A DNA stretch of 64,000 bases from positions 124,001 to 188,000 of the forward strand of contig QWOP01000053.1 in the NCBI GenBank assembly GCA_003669605.1. The letters are read 5' to 3'. This stretch comes from Planctomycetota bacterium. GTDB lineage: Bacteria; Planctomycetota; Planctomycetia; Pirellulales; UBA1268. A program made the translations under genes and the position numbers. Numbering within the stretch: position 1 is the stretch's first letter; each line of letters begins with the position of its first letter. The notes under the pieces are model-generated. The model did no database searches and was not told the DNA's origin. It saw only the letters and a list, made by a program, of their open reading frames with translations. Shown here one piece after another: positions 8,248 through 18,447 of this stretch.

Positions 8248-10068
8248 TCACGTGCGGCGGAACTGCCGATCGAGTTCCTGACGTGAAAGGGTCAGCGACG
8301 TCGGCCGTCCGTGGGGACAGTGATGGGCATCGGTGACACGGTGTCGTTCGCGCACCAGAGCATCGATCTCTGCCTGCGAGAGCCGGTCGCCGGCCTTGAT
8401 CGCTGCTTGGCACGACATTCCGTGGAGCACTTCGTCGACGAGCATACCGGGCTGGGGTACCGAAAGGGCGGCGATCCTGTCGATCACGCCACGGACAAGA
8501 TCGACTGCGGCTGTCTTACCAGCCAGCACCGGCTTGGCAGTCACGATCACAGTCGACCCTCCGAATGGCTCAATCCGCAGCCCGGCCCGGGAGAGCGACT
8601 CGGCATGATCGGTGACGATCTCCAGTTCGGACGGGGACAACTCCAGTCTTTCGGGGATCAGCAGTCGCTGCACCTCGACACTGCCGGCGGCGAGGGCGGC
8701 CTTGAGATCCTCGTAGAGCACCCGTTCGTGGAGCGCGTGCTGGTCGATGACCTCAATGCCGTCACGGGTCTCGACGACGAGATAGCGGTCGTGCATCTGC
8801 ACGGCCCGTTCTTCCCCCGCGGCCTGATCGAGGCGGCCGGAGATCTCTCCGGAAGACGATGCTCCCGCCGCTGACAAGGCCTCTGCCCCCTCCTCCTCCC
8901 AACCGGGAAGCCGGCGGGGAGCAGCCGTGGAAGGGGTGGCAAAAGGCTTCCATGGCGCCACCGCAGGGCTACCGGCCCACGGCAGAGGGGAGAGTTGTCG
9001 CGCGGCGGGCATCCAGGCGCTGGCTGGTCCAAGCGATGGGGCATCTGTCGCCACCGGCGGGGAGAAAGCCGCCCGCAGGTCGCTGGTGAGAAATTTCGTC
9101 CGCAGCGCCGAGAGGACGAGGCGGTAGAGCCGTGACGGCTCACGGAACCGGACCTCCATCTTGGCCGGGTGAACGTTGACGTCAACCAGCTCCGGCGACA
9201 GTTCGAAGCGAAGGAAGACGATCGGCTGGCGGCCGCTCAAGAGCACGCCGCGGTATCCCTCGGCGACGGCATGGAGGATCGAGCGATCGCGGAACGGTCT
9301 CCCCGATACAAACAAGTGTTGCAGCCGCGTCCCGGCGACATCGTCCTCCGGTCTGCCGACCAGACCGTGGACCGCGATCCCATCGTCGCTGGCCTCCACC
9401 TCCACCAATCGCTCGGCCAGCGACGTCCCGAACAGGTCACCGATTCGTGTCCGCCACCGGTCGGCAGTGGGGAGGTCGTGGATCTTCCGACCATTGTGCT
9501 CGAGCGACAAGGCAACCGCCGGGTGGGCCAGCGCCGTCCGGACAAACGCTTCTGAGGCGTGCGACCACTCGGTCGACGGGGAGCGGAGAAAGGCCCGCCT
9601 CGCGGGCACCTTGGAAAACAACTGGTGCACCTCGACGGTGGTGCCAACGGAACACCCCTCCGGCACGACCTCACCCATCCGCCCGGCATCGACTTCCAGC
9701 CGGGCCCCATGGGGGGCAACGGCTGTCCGCGAACGGATCACCACACGTGCCACTTCGGCGATCGACGCCAATGCCTCACCACGAAATCCGAGCGTGCCGA
9801 TGTGCTCGAGATCCTCCGCGACCCGCAGCTTGCTGGTGGCATGCGGTGACACGGCAAGCGGCAGATCGTCGGCATCGATGCCGCCACCGTCGTCGACGAC
9901 CCGGACCAGCCCCACTCCTCCCTGCTCCAGCGAGACGTCGATGCGGGTCGGGCCCGAGTCGAGGGCGTTCTCCAACAATTCCTTGACGACGCTCGCGGGC
10001 CGTTCGACGACCTCGCCGGCGGCGATCCGGTTGACGACCGACATCGGCAGGGTGTGGATCCGTCCCAT
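8248..10068 (-). CDS. mutL: DNA mismatch repair protein MutL (endonuclease-type)
   Basis: The 606-residue protein has the GHKL ATPase at the N-terminus: VVKELLENALDSG, VDDGGGI and TLGFRGEALASI. A low-complexity Pro/Ala linker runs over about residues 335-430. The C-terminal dimerisation domain carries DQHALHERVLYE, an exact match to the DQHA(x)2E(x)4E metal-binding endonuclease motif, plus SCQAAIKAG and CPHGRPT. It should therefore nick DNA itself, as in organisms without MutH. Start: ATG 10068 (MGRIHTLP) is preceded by AAGGGGA; an upstream start at 10086 adds six residues. The gene follows the sigma-54 regulator by 42 bases and precedes aroDE. Confidence 0.95.
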   Translation of the reverse strand: MGRIHTLPMSVVNRIAAGEVVERPASVVKELLENALDSGPTRIDVSLEQGGVGLVRVVDDGGGIDADDLPLAVSPHATSKLRVAEDLEHIGTLGFRGEALASIAEVARVVIRSRTAVAPHGARLEVDAGRMGEVVPEGCSVGTTVEVHQLFSKVPARRAFLRSPSTEWSHASEAFVRTALAHPAVALSLEHNGRKIHDLPTADRWRTRIGDLFGTSLAERLVEVEASDDGIAVHGLVGRPEDDVAGTRLQHLFVSGRPFRDRSILHAVAEGYRGVLLSGRQPIVFLRFELSPELVDVNVHPAKMEVRFREPSRLYRLVLSALRTKFLTSDLRAAFSPPVATDAPSLGPASAWMPAARQLSPLPWAGSPAVAPWKPFATPSTAAPRRLPGWEEEGAEALSAAGASSSGEISGRLDQAAGEERAVQMHDRYLVVETRDGIEVIDQHALHERVLYEDLKAALAAGSVEVQRLLIPERLELSPSELEIVTDHAESLSRAGLRIEPFGGSTVIVTAKPVLAGKTAAVDLVRGVIDRIAALSVPQPGMLVDEVLHGMSCQAAIKAGDRLSQAEIDALVRERHRVTDAHHCPHGRPTSLTLSRQELDRQFRRT

Positions 10069-10110
10069 GAAACAGTCCCCTTCCACTCCACCGGCAGTGC
10101 CGGGGAACGA

Positions 10111-11556
10111 TCAGGGCAACTGGAACTCCTTGATCTTGCGGTACAGCGTGCGTTCCCCGATGCCGAGCATCTCGGCAGCCTGCTCGCGATTGCCACCGGT
10201 GAGTTTGAGGGTCTCGACGATAAACAGCCGTTCCACCTCTTCCAGCGGACGGCCTACCAGCTCGGTCAGTCCGGTCAGCCCGGAAAGGCCATCGGCCGCC
10301 GCCACCGACGAGGCCACCGCCACCAGCGCCGGCTCGAGCTCCAGCGGCAAGTCGTCAACATCCAGCGTCTCATCACAATCGACGACGACCATGCTCTCCA
10401 CCACATTCCGAAGCTGCCGGACATTTCCCGGCCAGGGAAAGGCAGCGATTTTCATCCGTGCTTTGAGCGACATCCCGCGAATTGCCTTGGAGTGCCGGCG
10501 GGCGAAGTGGCGGAGGAAATGCTCGATGAGGAGCGGAATGTCGGCGACCCGTTCGCGGAGGGTGGGGATGCCGATGGTCACCACCTTCAAGCGGTGGTAA
10601 AGGTCGCTGCGGAACGAACCGCTGGCGATGGCATCCTCGAGATTCCGGTTGGTGGCCGAGAGGATGCGGACATTCACCCGCACCGGAGTGTTCGATCCGA
10701 CGCGCGTGATCTCCCCCGACTCAAGAACGCGGAGGAGTTTGATCTGAGTCGCCATCGGCATGTCGCCGACTTCGTCGAGGAACAGCGTGCCACCATTGGC
10801 GTATTCGAACTTGCCCACCCTGTCGCTCGAGGCGTCGGTGAAGGCGCCGCGGACGTGGCCGAAGAGTTCGCTCTCGAGGATGTTCTCACTCAGCGCCGCG
10901 CAGTTGAGAGCCACAAACGGCTTGCTCTTCCGCGGACTGTTTTGGTGGATCGCCTGCGCCACCAGTTCCTTGCCCGTACCGGTCTCCCCCTGAATGAGGA
11001 CGGTGGCATCGGTGGGGGCGATCCTCTTGAGTCGCTCGATCAGCGACAGCATCTGTGGGCTCGATCCCACCACCCCTTCGAAACCGAACTTCTCATCGAG
11101 CCTCTGGTTGAGTTCGAGGTTCTGCCGTTTGAGACGGACCCCCTCGCTGGCACGCTCAACGGCGGTGCGGAGATGCGAAAGATCGAGCGGCTTCTGCAGG
11201 TAGGTGAAAGCCCCCTGCTGCATGGCCGCCACTGCGGAGGGCACCGTGCCATGCCCGGTGACGACGATCACCTCGGTCTCGGCCGACGCCCGCTTGGCAC
11301 GGGCGAGGATCTCCAGGCCGCCGATATCGTTCATCATCAGATCGGTGACGACGATGTCAAAAGGCTCCTGCTCGAGCTTCCTCGCCCCCTCGCTGCCGCT
11401 GCCGACAATCGAGCATTGGTAGCCCAACCGGCTCAGCCCCTCACCCATGGTGCGGGCGTGAACGATGTCGTTGTCGACGACGAGTACGCGCACGAACTTC
11501 TGGGTACCCGGGTCGGGCACGGCAACGGGGACGGTTTCCCTGGCAGGAAGGCTCAT
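10111..11556 (-). CDS. Sigma-54-dependent response regulator (NtrC family)
   Basis: A 481-residue three-domain regulator. The receiver domain (about 20-140) has phosphoacceptor Asp72 in VVTDLMM. The AAA+ domain (about 165-390) has Walker [12 protein letters not shown] and Walker [12 protein letters not shown]. The C-terminal Fis-type helix-turn-helix is [21 protein letters not shown]. The sigma-54-contacting loop reads GAFTDA rather than the canonical GAFTGA. The Walker and arginine-finger regions look intact ([17 protein letters not shown]), so it is probably active. The histidine kinase upstream ends 49 bases before this start. ATG 11556 is chosen over an extension to 11619 that overlaps the kinase. 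The regulon cannot be told from the sequence. Confidence 0.93.
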   Translation of the reverse strand: MSLPARETVPVAVPDPGTQKFVRVLVVDNDIVHARTMGEGLSRLGYQCSIVGSGSEGARKLEQEPFDIVVTDLMMNDIGGLEILARAKRASAETEVIVVTGHGTVPSAVAAMQQGAFTYLQKPLDLSHLRTAVERASEGVRLKRQNLELNQRLDEKFGFEGVVGSSPQMLSLIERLKRIAPTDATVLIQGETGTGKELVAQAIHQNSPRKSKPFVALNCAALSENILESELFGHVRGAFTDASSDRVGKFEYANGGTLFLDEVGDMPMATQIKLLRVLESGEITRVGSNTPVRVNVRILSATNRNLEDAIASGSFRSDLYHRLKVVTIGIPTLRERVADIPLLIEHFLRHFARRHSKAIRGMSLKARMKIAAFPWPGNVRQLRNVVESMVVVDCDETLDVDDLPLELEPALVAVASSVAAADGLSGLTGLTELVGRPLEEVERLFIVETLKLTGGNREQAAEMLGIGERTLYRKIKEFQLP

Positions 11557-11605
11557 GCAGCGATGGTACGAAGACTGGCGGTGGCCCGTCCAGTTCCCCG
11601 AGGGT

Positions 11606-12373
11606 TCAGCCCCCGGCACGAACCTGCGGACGCTCCGACGGTGGGAGGCGGGGGGGAGCGGGGAGCCAGATCGTGACCTTCGTGCCGCGGCCTGGTGCGC
11701 TCTCGATGTCGATCGTACCGGCGTGGGCCTCGATGATCTTGCGGGTGGTCGGCAGGCCCAGGCCCGATCCCCCTTGCTTCGTCGTGTAGAAGGCGCGGAA
11801 CACCTTTGCGAGCGTCTCCTCGGACATCCCCGGACCGGTGTCGATCATCTCGAGGACCACCCCCAGTCCGGCGGAACGAGTGCGGACCACGAGTTGTCCC
11901 CCCCCCTCCATCGCCTGAACAGAGTTGATCAGCAGGTTGAGGACGGCCGAACGGAATGTCTCCCGGTCGAGACGGACCTTCGGCAACTCCGGATCGAGAT
12001 ACCGCACCAACTCAACCCCGGCCTCCTGGGCTCGCGGCGCGAAGAAATCGAGCAACTGCTCGATCTCGGCGTTGAGGCTCCCCGGCTCAAGAGTCAGCGA
12101 TTCCTGGCGGGCGAAGTCGAGGAAGTCGCCGAGCAACTTCTGCAACCGGTCGCACTCCTGACGGACAACTTCAATCTTGGCCTTAGCCCGTCGGTCCCGC
12201 TGTTTGGTGGGGGAATCGGGATCGGTGTTCTCGAAGTCCTCCGCCAGCAACTCCATGTTGAGACGGATGGTGGACAGGGGATTGCGGATCTCATGGGCCA
12301 GAGTGCCCACGAGTGCCGCGAACTCGGCATACGTCTCGGCCCGTAGACGGCCCGACTCCTCGAACGACGACAT
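11606..12373 (-). CDS. Soluble sensor histidine kinase, cognate partner of the sigma-54 regulator
   Basis: A compact 255-residue NtrB-like kinase. Its HisKA dimerisation domain carries the phosphorylated His27 in [14 protein letters not shown]. The HATPase_c domain has N-box [13 protein letters not shown]1 MIDTGPGM, F-box FRAFYTTK and G2 GGSGLGLP. There is no membrane segment and no PAS or other sensor domain, only about 20 residues before HisKA, so the input must come through a protein partner. ATG 12373 is preferred; a GTG six bases upstream is possible. It lies 80 bases downstream of pnp and is the first gene of a kinase, regulator, mutL run. Confidence 0.92.
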   Translation of the reverse strand: MSSFEESGRLRAETYAEFAALVGTLAHEIRNPLSTIRLNMELLAEDFENTDPDSPTKQRDRRAKAKIEVVRQECDRLQKLLGDFLDFARQESLTLEPGSLNAEIEQLLDFFAPRAQEAGVELVRYLDPELPKVRLDRETFRSAVLNLLINSVQAMEGGGQLVVRTRSAGLGVVLEMIDTGPGMSEETLAKVFRAFYTTKQGGSGLGLPTTRKIIEAHAGTIDIESAPGRGTKVTIWLPAPPRLPPSERPQVRAGG

Positions 12374-12453
12374 GGCCACTCCCGGCCGCTGGAATACATC
12401 CCCGATCCCCGCCCGGTGCCCGGGGGCCGAAGCCCCCGGGCACGCACGAGTGG

Positions 12454-14592
12454 TCAGGAGGGGGTCTGTCCGCCGCCGTTCTCGGCCAATTCTCGCATTG
12501 CCACCTTGCGGCTGAGCTTAACGCGATCCTGGTCGTCAACTGCGATCACCTTCACCCGCATGATGTCGCCGACGCGGCAAACATCGGCAACGCTCGAGAC
12601 ATAGTCGTCGGAGAGTTCGCTGATGTGGCAGAGGCCGTCCTTACCAGGCACCAATTCGACGAAGGCTCCGAAGTCCTTGATGCTCGTCACCTTGCCCTCG
12701 TAGATGCGACCGACCTGAATCGAGGCCGTGAGGGCCTCAACCTTGGCCATCGCCGCCATTGCCCCTTCGGCATCGTGGCTGGCCACGGTGACCGTACCGT
12801 CATCCTCGACCTCGATGCTGGCACCGGTCGATTCCTGGATGGCACGGATCGTCTTGCCGCCAGGACCGATGAGCAGACCGATCTTCTCGGGGTTGATCGT
12901 CGTCCGCAGGAGACGCGGAGCCCAGGGGGAGATTTCCGGACGCGGTCGACGGATGGTCGAGAGCATCGTGCGGAGAATCTCGAGACGGGCCTCACGGGAT
13001 TGCGCGAGCGTGGCCTCAATGATCGCCGGGGAGATTCCTGCGATCTTGAGGTCGAGTTGGATGCCGGTGATACCGGCGGGTGTACCGGCGATCTTGAAAT
13101 CCATGTCGCCGTAGTGATCCTCGTCCCCGATGATGTCGGTGAGCAACTTCCATTCGTGCTCAGACTGCTTCACCAGTCCGACCGAGATCCCCGCCACTGG
13201 ACTGGTGATCGGTACGCCTGCAGCCATCAGGCCGAGAGTCGCACCACACACCGAGGCCATCGAACTCGAACCGTTCGATTCGAGAATGTCGGAAATCACC
13301 CGGATGGTGTAGGGGAAGGTGTCGGGATCGGGGAGCACCGGCTTCACGCTCCGTTCGGCGAGCGCCCCATGCCCGATCTCGCGGCGGCCTGGACCACGGA
13401 TGGGCCGGACCTCTCCAACGGAGAACGATGGGAAGTAGTAATCGAGCATGAACTTCTTGGAGTATTCGTCGAGCAGGCCGTCGACCCGCTGCTCGTCCTT
13501 GCCGGTACCAAGCGTGACGGTGATCAGGGCCTGGGTCTCACCGCGCTGGAACATCGCCGATCCGTGGACACGCGGCAGGAGGTCGACCTCACAAGCGATT
13601 GCACGGAGCGTGGTGTAGTCACGACCATCCGGACGCTTTCCCTCGAAGATCAAATCGCGGACAGCCCGCTCTTCCAACGCGTGCCAGACATGGTTGAAGT
13701 CTGCGTCACTGACACCGCCGGCGTCACCAGCCTTGGCCATGGCGGCCGGTTCGAGCGGAGCAATCACCGCCTTGGCCTTCTCCTTCAGCGCTTTGACGGC
13801 CTGTCCACGGTCGTGCTTCACAGGCAACGCCTTGGCAGCCTTGAGGTCGACAAGGTAGCCATGAGTCAACCGCTCGCGGAGGTTCGAGTAGTCAGCGAGG
13901 ACATATTCCTTCTTCGGCTTGCCGGCCAGACGCACCAGTTCGTGCTGCATGGCGCACAACTCACGGATGATCCGATGGGCCTCGTTGATCGCCTCGAGCA
14001 TCCGGGCCTCGGGCATCTCACGGGCAAAACCTTCGATCATCAGCACTGCCGTCTCGCTGCCGGAGACGATTAAGTCGAGGTCGCTTTCCTCAAGTTGGTC
14101 CTGAGTTGGGAAAGGAACGAACACGCCGTTGACATGCGCCAAGCGGACGCTTCCCAACGGGCCCTGAAAGGGCAACGGCGAGATGCACAGCGCCGCTGAG
14201 GCACCGTTCATGGCAAGGACGTCGCCATCGTTCTGCTTGTCGCTGGAGAGCACCGAGGCCTGAATCTGGACCTCATCAAAGAATCCATCCGGAAATAAGG
14301 GCCGGATGGGGCGATCCATGAGACGACTGGTAAGCGTCTCCTTCATCGTCGGACGCCCCTCGCGCTTGAGGAATCCACCGGGAAACTTTCCGGCAGCGGC
14401 AGCCCGTTCGCGGTAGTCACAAGTCAGGGGAAAAAAGTCGATCCCCAGCCGCGGCGCGCCAGTGGCAGCCGCAACGATCACGGTGGTGTCGACGTACTTC
14501 ACCAGCACAGCCCCAGCCGCCTGCTTGGCCAACTGGCCGGTTTCCATCGAAAGCGTGTGATCACCGATCTTCCGTTCAACAACTGTTTTCAT
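12454..14592 (-). CDS. pnp: Polynucleotide phosphorylase
   Basis: A phosphorolytic 3'-5' exoribonuclease of 712 residues with the full domain order: RNase PH domain 1 (GQLAKQAAGAVLVKYVDT, CDYRERAAAAGKFPGGF), an all-alpha linker, RNase PH domain 2 (FQRGETQALITVTLGT, GHGALAERSVKPVLPD, and SDILESNGSSSMASVCG, which contains the phosphate-binding residues), a KH domain (LLIGPGGKTIRAIQE) and a C-terminal S1 domain (GKVTSIKDFGAFVELVPGKD). The ATG at 14592 has GGAAGAAG at proper spacing and gives the standard MKTVVERKIG start; the frame extends to 14676 without support. rpsO lies upstream on the same strand, the classical rpsO-pnp order, here separated by 468 bases. Confidence 0.97.
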   Translation of the reverse strand: MKTVVERKIGDHTLSMETGQLAKQAAGAVLVKYVDTTVIVAAATGAPRLGIDFFPLTCDYRERAAAAGKFPGGFLKREGRPTMKETLTSRLMDRPIRPLFPDGFFDEVQIQASVLSSDKQNDGDVLAMNGASAALCISPLPFQGPLGSVRLAHVNGVFVPFPTQDQLEESDLDLIVSGSETAVLMIEGFAREMPEARMLEAINEAHRIIRELCAMQHELVRLAGKPKKEYVLADYSNLRERLTHGYLVDLKAAKALPVKHDRGQAVKALKEKAKAVIAPLEPAAMAKAGDAGGVSDADFNHVWHALEERAVRDLIFEGKRPDGRDYTTLRAIACEVDLLPRVHGSAMFQRGETQALITVTLGTGKDEQRVDGLLDEYSKKFMLDYYFPSFSVGEVRPIRGPGRREIGHGALAERSVKPVLPDPDTFPYTIRVISDILESNGSSSMASVCGATLGLMAAGVPITSPVAGISVGLVKQSEHEWKLLTDIIGDEDHYGDMDFKIAGTPAGITGIQLDLKIAGISPAIIEATLAQSREARLEILRTMLSTIRRPRPEISPWAPRLLRTTINPEKIGLLIGPGGKTIRAIQESTGASIEVEDDGTVTVASHDAEGAMAAMAKVEALTASIQVGRIYEGKVTSIKDFGAFVELVPGKDGLCHISELSDDYVSSVADVCRVGDIMRVKVIAVDDQDRVKLSRKVAMRELAENGGGQTPS

Positions 14593-15060
14593 GATTTTTA
14601 CTTCTTCCTTCCCTTCCCAGCCGCAGGCCCTGTGCCCGCAGCCGTTACCCGAGGTGCAATCGGCCATCACGGCCACACCCCGAAACCGAACCCAGGCGTT
14701 GATGGTCCGAAATCCGGAAACGCTCCAGACCTCAAGGACCCCGCCCCCAATTGGCCGTATCTACTGACCACAAACCAACCCTGGCAGGATAGCGATTTTC
14801 ACCGCTGCCGATGGCCAGGAAGGGGAATGCAATCCCCCAAAAAACCGCAACTCCCTCGCATCGAAACCCAGCGGAGAGGATTCTGTCTCAAAAAACAAAG
14901 ACAGAACCGACCTCTACAGAGCCCCTCGGCGCGGGCCAGCGGGGCGAGGGGCAGCCGATTTTGGCCTACCCCGCTCTATCCCTTGCCGCTTAAGACCGCC
15001 CTCGCATGATCAAGCGAGCAAGCGAGACTGAGGCGCGACTTTCCGCGGCAAATCAGGCCA
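14593..15060 (-). other. rpsO-pnp intergenic region (468 bases, no gene)
   Basis: No credible coding frame. On the minus strand a hairpin TTCTGTCT...AGACAGAA lies about 14880-14907 with a T-rich loop, just after another GC-rich palindromic stretch (about 14928-14955). Further toward pnp is a long leader ending in the pnp ribosome-binding site (GGAAGAAG, about 14600-14607). In many bacteria the pnp leader is a target of RNase III and PNPase autoregulation. The length here allows such a structure, but I cannot assign one. Confidence 0.4.
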
Positions 15061-15330
15061 CTACTTACGAATCTCTAAACGCTTGATGATGTCGAGGTAC
15101 CGCTGCGGCGCGACACGCTTGAGATAGTCGAGCAGGCGACGACGACGACTGACCATCATGAGCAGCCCGCGGCGGCTCGCGTAGTCCTTCGAGTGCTTTT
15201 TGAAATGGCCGGTGAGGTGCGAGATCCGCCCAGAAAGCAGGGCGATCTGAATCTCTGCCGACCCGGTGTCGGCAGTCCCTCGCCGATAAGCACCGATCAG
15301 TTCTGTCTTTCGTTCTTTCGTGAGCGACAT
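15061..15330 (-). CDS. rpsO: 30S ribosomal protein S15
   Basis: The 89-residue protein, the usual S15 length, binds the central domain of 16S rRNA and nucleates the 30S platform. It starts MSLTKERKTELIGAYRR and contains TGSAEIQIALLSGRISHLTGH, HSKDYASRRGLLMMVSRRRR (the conserved RNA-binding block) and LLDYLKR. The frame stays open to 15438, but only the 15330 start matches the family. pnp follows downstream. Confidence 0.97.
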   Translation of the reverse strand: MSLTKERKTELIGAYRRGTADTGSAEIQIALLSGRISHLTGHFKKHSKDYASRRGLLMMVSRRRRLLDYLKRVAPQRYLDIIKRLEIRK

Positions 15331-15645
15331 CAGCCGAAATTCGCCCTGATCTGGGCGACCTGTGAGTTGACAGGCAGGCCGTGCACGGCATTTCGAGGAT
15401 GCACGTTGCATCCCCACTCCATTGCCACCGGCACGCATACCACAAGAGCCTTGCCCCGTCAGAGAGAGTGCCCCTCTGACAGAACCAAACGGATACTGTA
15501 TCGAATCTCAAGGAACAAAAAAGTCTATCGGCGTGGGGCCGGATTGCAACAGCAGGCTGCTGCCCCCCCATTCCGCGGCCGTCCGGCCCCGGAACCCTCC
15601 TCCCCAGAGGAATCGGGCTCCTTTGCAGCCCAGACAGTCTGGGCC
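15331..15645. other. Intergenic region upstream of rpsO (315 bases)
   Basis: Separates the 3' end of the desaturase from rpsO on the minus strand and should hold the rpsO promoter and leader. A perfect 7-bp hairpin (GTCAGAG/CTCTGAC, arms 15458-15464 and 15474-15480) would lie in the transcribed leader. S15 autoregulates its own mRNA through leader structures in several bacteria, so this is a candidate, without proof. An A+T-rich stretch around 15490-15530 is a plausible promoter area, but no clear -35/-10 pair stands out. Confidence 0.35.
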
Positions 15646-16719
15646 TCACCCCAGACCTCCTGCCGGACGGGGTTCACCCACCCCATTTTTCCGCCCACCC
15701 TTGGGGGTCTTGACGACGTTCCACGCCAGCCCCAGTTTCTCCATCGCGAGAATCGCCCAGTAGGTGGTGTCAACCTCCCACCACATGTGACCGTGCTTGG
15801 CCATCCGCTGGAAGGCGTGGTGGTTGTTGTGCCACCCCTCGCCGAACGCAAGCAGGCCAACCCACCACAGGTTGCGAGAATTGTCGGTCGTTTCGTAGTT
15901 GCGATAACCCCAGATGTGGGTTGCGGAATTGACAAACCAGGTGACATGGAACACGTACACCATCCGCACCGCCAACCCCCACACCAACCAGGAGATCCCG
16001 GTCCGCCAGTCGTACATGGCGTGTCCCCCAAAGAGCAGGGCCCCACCGATGAGGAAGTGCCAGAGGAGGAACGTCTGGTGAAGGAAGCGGATGCCGTTGT
16101 CCTTATAGAGATCAGGCGCCCAGCGACGGCAGTGGGCATCCAAGGCGTCTGGATCACGCCGCGGGAACATCCAGACAATGTGGCTCCAAAGCGCGCCCTC
16201 ATTGGGAGTGTGCGGATCCCCTTCCTGGTCGCTGAAGGCGTGGTGCTTGCGGTGATTGGCGACCCAACTCAGCGCTGTTCCTTCACCGGAAACCCCTCCC
16301 ATCCAGGCATAGAACAACTTGACCGGACGGGAGCAGGAAAAACTGCCGTGCGTCAGGAGGCGGTGATAGCCCAGGCAGACCCCCAAACTCCCGGTGATCC
16401 AGCAGAGCACCAGACAGATCGCCAATCCCGACCAGGTGAAGTAGAAGGGGGCCGCCAGTGCCGTCAGATGGACAGCACCAATCCACAGCACGACCGGCCA
16501 ATCGAGATCGGTCCAGTGCTGGCCGGGAGGCAGCGTGCTCAGATCGGCGCCAGCGATCGAGCTCGGATCGGTTTGGGGCCCGTCGATCGCGGAGCGCCCC
16601 AGGTCGAATTCGCTCGATGTGACATCGACATCAGGCAGGGCAGCACGGTGCTTCGGCCGCTTGGCCGTCGCGGTGCCGCCGGCCTCGACATGCCGTGGAT
16701 CGCGTGACTTGGACTTCAT
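15646..16719 (-). CDS. Acyl-CoA/acyl-lipid delta-9-type fatty acid desaturase
   Basis: A 357-residue membrane di-iron desaturase. It has the three histidine clusters HRLLTH, HRKHH and HNNHH at the expected spacing, plus hydrophobic pairs around them (VVLWIGAVHLTALAAPFYF, LLWHFLIGGALLFGG). It introduces a cis double bond into saturated acyl chains, using O2 and electrons from a ferredoxin or cytochrome b5. The first ~65 residues are polar and not part of the core. ATG 16719 (MKSKSRD) is preferred over 16794. The gene appears monocistronic. Confidence 0.9.
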   Translation of the reverse strand: MKSKSRDPRHVEAGGTATAKRPKHRAALPDVDVTSSEFDLGRSAIDGPQTDPSSIAGADLSTLPPGQHWTDLDWPVVLWIGAVHLTALAAPFYFTWSGLAICLVLCWITGSLGVCLGYHRLLTHGSFSCSRPVKLFYAWMGGVSGEGTALSWVANHRKHHAFSDQEGDPHTPNEGALWSHIVWMFPRRDPDALDAHCRRWAPDLYKDNGIRFLHQTFLLWHFLIGGALLFGGHAMYDWRTGISWLVWGLAVRMVYVFHVTWFVNSATHIWGYRNYETTDNSRNLWWVGLLAFGEGWHNNHHAFQRMAKHGHMWWEVDTTYWAILAMEKLGLAWNVVKTPKGGRKNGVGEPRPAGGLG

Positions 16720-17017
16720 GTTTGGTCCTGGCTTCTCGGTTGAGCCACTCGCACTGGAGCGGTTTTTGGGGGGGCAGATTTTTGAGCCGGACACTGGCCG
16801 TTGCCGAGCCGGACGCTCGCGCCGATCAATCCAGCCGGGCGTCCAAAAAGGCGTTCAAGAGGCCGGCTCCGCGGGTTGCAAGCGGGATCGGAATCCCGTC
16901 GCGTCTCTCGATCCAATACTGTGACAAATTTGCCCTCCCATGCCAGCCTCTGCCGGTCAGTGAGGGGTCGATTCGTTGTCAATAATGCGTCAAATCACCG
17001 AAAATCGACCGGCGATG

Positions 17018-18382
17018 TCAACGTTTGGGCGTGCGACCGGCCTCAACAGGCCCCGGGGCCTGTGTGGTCTGAAGATCTCCCGACATGCCATCCGCACCGG
17101 GGAGAGGCATTGGAAGAACCGATAGCAGCCAGCCTGTCAGGGCGGTTGCCGGCACTGCCGGTCCCCCGCCGGGCGAGAGGAGCCAGGCAATCCGGTCGAT
17201 GGGAATCGCCGTCACCGGCGCCGACAGGAGCGGCGCACCATCGGAGACGAGGATCGCTCCCCCGAATTCTGTCAGGGGAGTGATCCGCAGGCCGGCGGCC
17301 CCCACTTCGATACCACAGGCCAGTCGATCAAAACCGCAGGCAGCGGCAGGGGACAAGACACGCCACGCTGGGCCCGGCCTGCACCCCAGAAGGGTGACCA
17401 ACGACTCCACCGTCGCCTGACTGAGCGAGCCTTTGTCGACGGCAATCTCGGCCCGGCATCCGGCCAAGCGACCGCCGAGCAGATCGAGCCTGCGGATCGT
17501 CAGCCGCGCCGTGCCGCTGGCTTTGACTGGCATTCCGGCCGTGCAACGAGCCAGATCGAATGCCGTGATCTCGCCGGCCATCATCCCGCTCCACCCATCG
17601 GCAGCATGGCGGCAGTCGATCCGGGCACGGAGCGCGGCACCGTCCCCTCCCGCAGTCGCGATCACAGGCCACTCCAGCACCTTTGCCACCACAGCCAACG
17701 GCACTGGATTCGACCATTCCCCACTGACTTCGAAGCCGGGAGGCATTCTGTCGGGGCCGCCGGCAGCACGGAAGAGAACGCGGAGTTCGTCGCCGCTCTC
17801 CGGCTCAGTCCGCAGCCTGATTGCCCGCGTGCCGTCGGCGGCCACGCATTCGGCGCGGATCCCGCCGGCAGGCGTGCTGCCACGCGGAACAATCCCGGCA
17901 GCGCCGCTCAAGCCGTCACCCACCGGGGGATCTCCCGGCTGACCGCCGGCAAGCAAGGTGAGGCTGTTGATGTCAACAATGCAGTCGGAGGCAAATCGCT
18001 GCGGCTGTGCCAGCCAGTCGCCCGCCAACTGGGCACACAGTCCCGCCCCCTCTGGCGTGCAAAAAAACGACGGGACGCGAATTCTGATTTCACCAGCGGC
18101 AGATTCGATTTCGAGGGACTCGACCGCCAGCCGTGCCTCTCCGGCGGTATCGCGGATCACCAGGTCGGAGAGTCGGATTGTGCCGGGACGGACATGGTCG
18201 ATCCGACCGATCTCCAGCGGTACCCCCAGCACCGCCTCCCACTCCCGGCGGAGGGAGTCGCGGTGACCGGAGGAGTGCCACCATCCCGCCCAAGCCGCCA
18301 GCACCGCGCAGGGAGCCACGCAGACCGCGAGGAACAGTGCGCGGACGGTGCGGCGGCGGGCGGCGTGCTGCGGGACGAACAT
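17018..18382 (-). CDS. Membrane-anchored hypothetical protein, AsmA-like
   Basis: A 454-residue protein not assigned to a family with confidence. It opens with an Arg-rich N-terminus and one hydrophobic segment (about residues 14-34, LFLAVCVAPCAVLAAWAGWW), then a long soluble region rich in short beta-strand-like stretches: IGRIDHVRPGTIRLSDLVI, GMPVKASGTARLTIRRLDL. The pattern 'G.v.l.dl.i.D..G...l.v..l.i' recalls the AsmA/DUF748 family of periplasmic beta-groove proteins linked to envelope lipid transport, so I suggest that only tentatively. It begins 65 bases after aroC on the same strand. GC-rich codon use is like that of its neighbours. Confidence 0.6.
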   Translation of the reverse strand: MFVPQHAARRRTVRALFLAVCVAPCAVLAAWAGWWHSSGHRDSLRREWEAVLGVPLEIGRIDHVRPGTIRLSDLVIRDTAGEARLAVESLEIESAAGEIRIRVPSFFCTPEGAGLCAQLAGDWLAQPQRFASDCIVDINSLTLLAGGQPGDPPVGDGLSGAAGIVPRGSTPAGGIRAECVAADGTRAIRLRTEPESGDELRVLFRAAGGPDRMPPGFEVSGEWSNPVPLAVVAKVLEWPVIATAGGDGAALRARIDCRHAADGWSGMMAGEITAFDLARCTAGMPVKASGTARLTIRRLDLLGGRLAGCRAEIAVDKGSLSQATVESLVTLLGCRPGPAWRVLSPAAACGFDRLACGIEVGAAGLRITPLTEFGGAILVSDGAPLLSAPVTAIPIDRIAWLLSPGGGPAVPATALTGWLLSVLPMPLPGADGMSGDLQTTQAPGPVEAGRTPKR

Positions 18383-18447
18383 CCCTGTTCCTCTGCAAAT
18401 CGCCCCGGGGCACGGCGGGACATCCTGTCCTGCCCGGTCCGGGGCCG

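Noticed and set aside
10054-11676. A 540-codon plus-strand open frame over the sigma-54 regulator
   Set aside because: Antisense to a complete three-domain regulator; no independent evidence.
14557-15009. A 150-codon plus-strand frame in the rpsO-pnp gap
   Set aside because: It overlaps the pnp start in antisense, has no RBS and shows a random composition.
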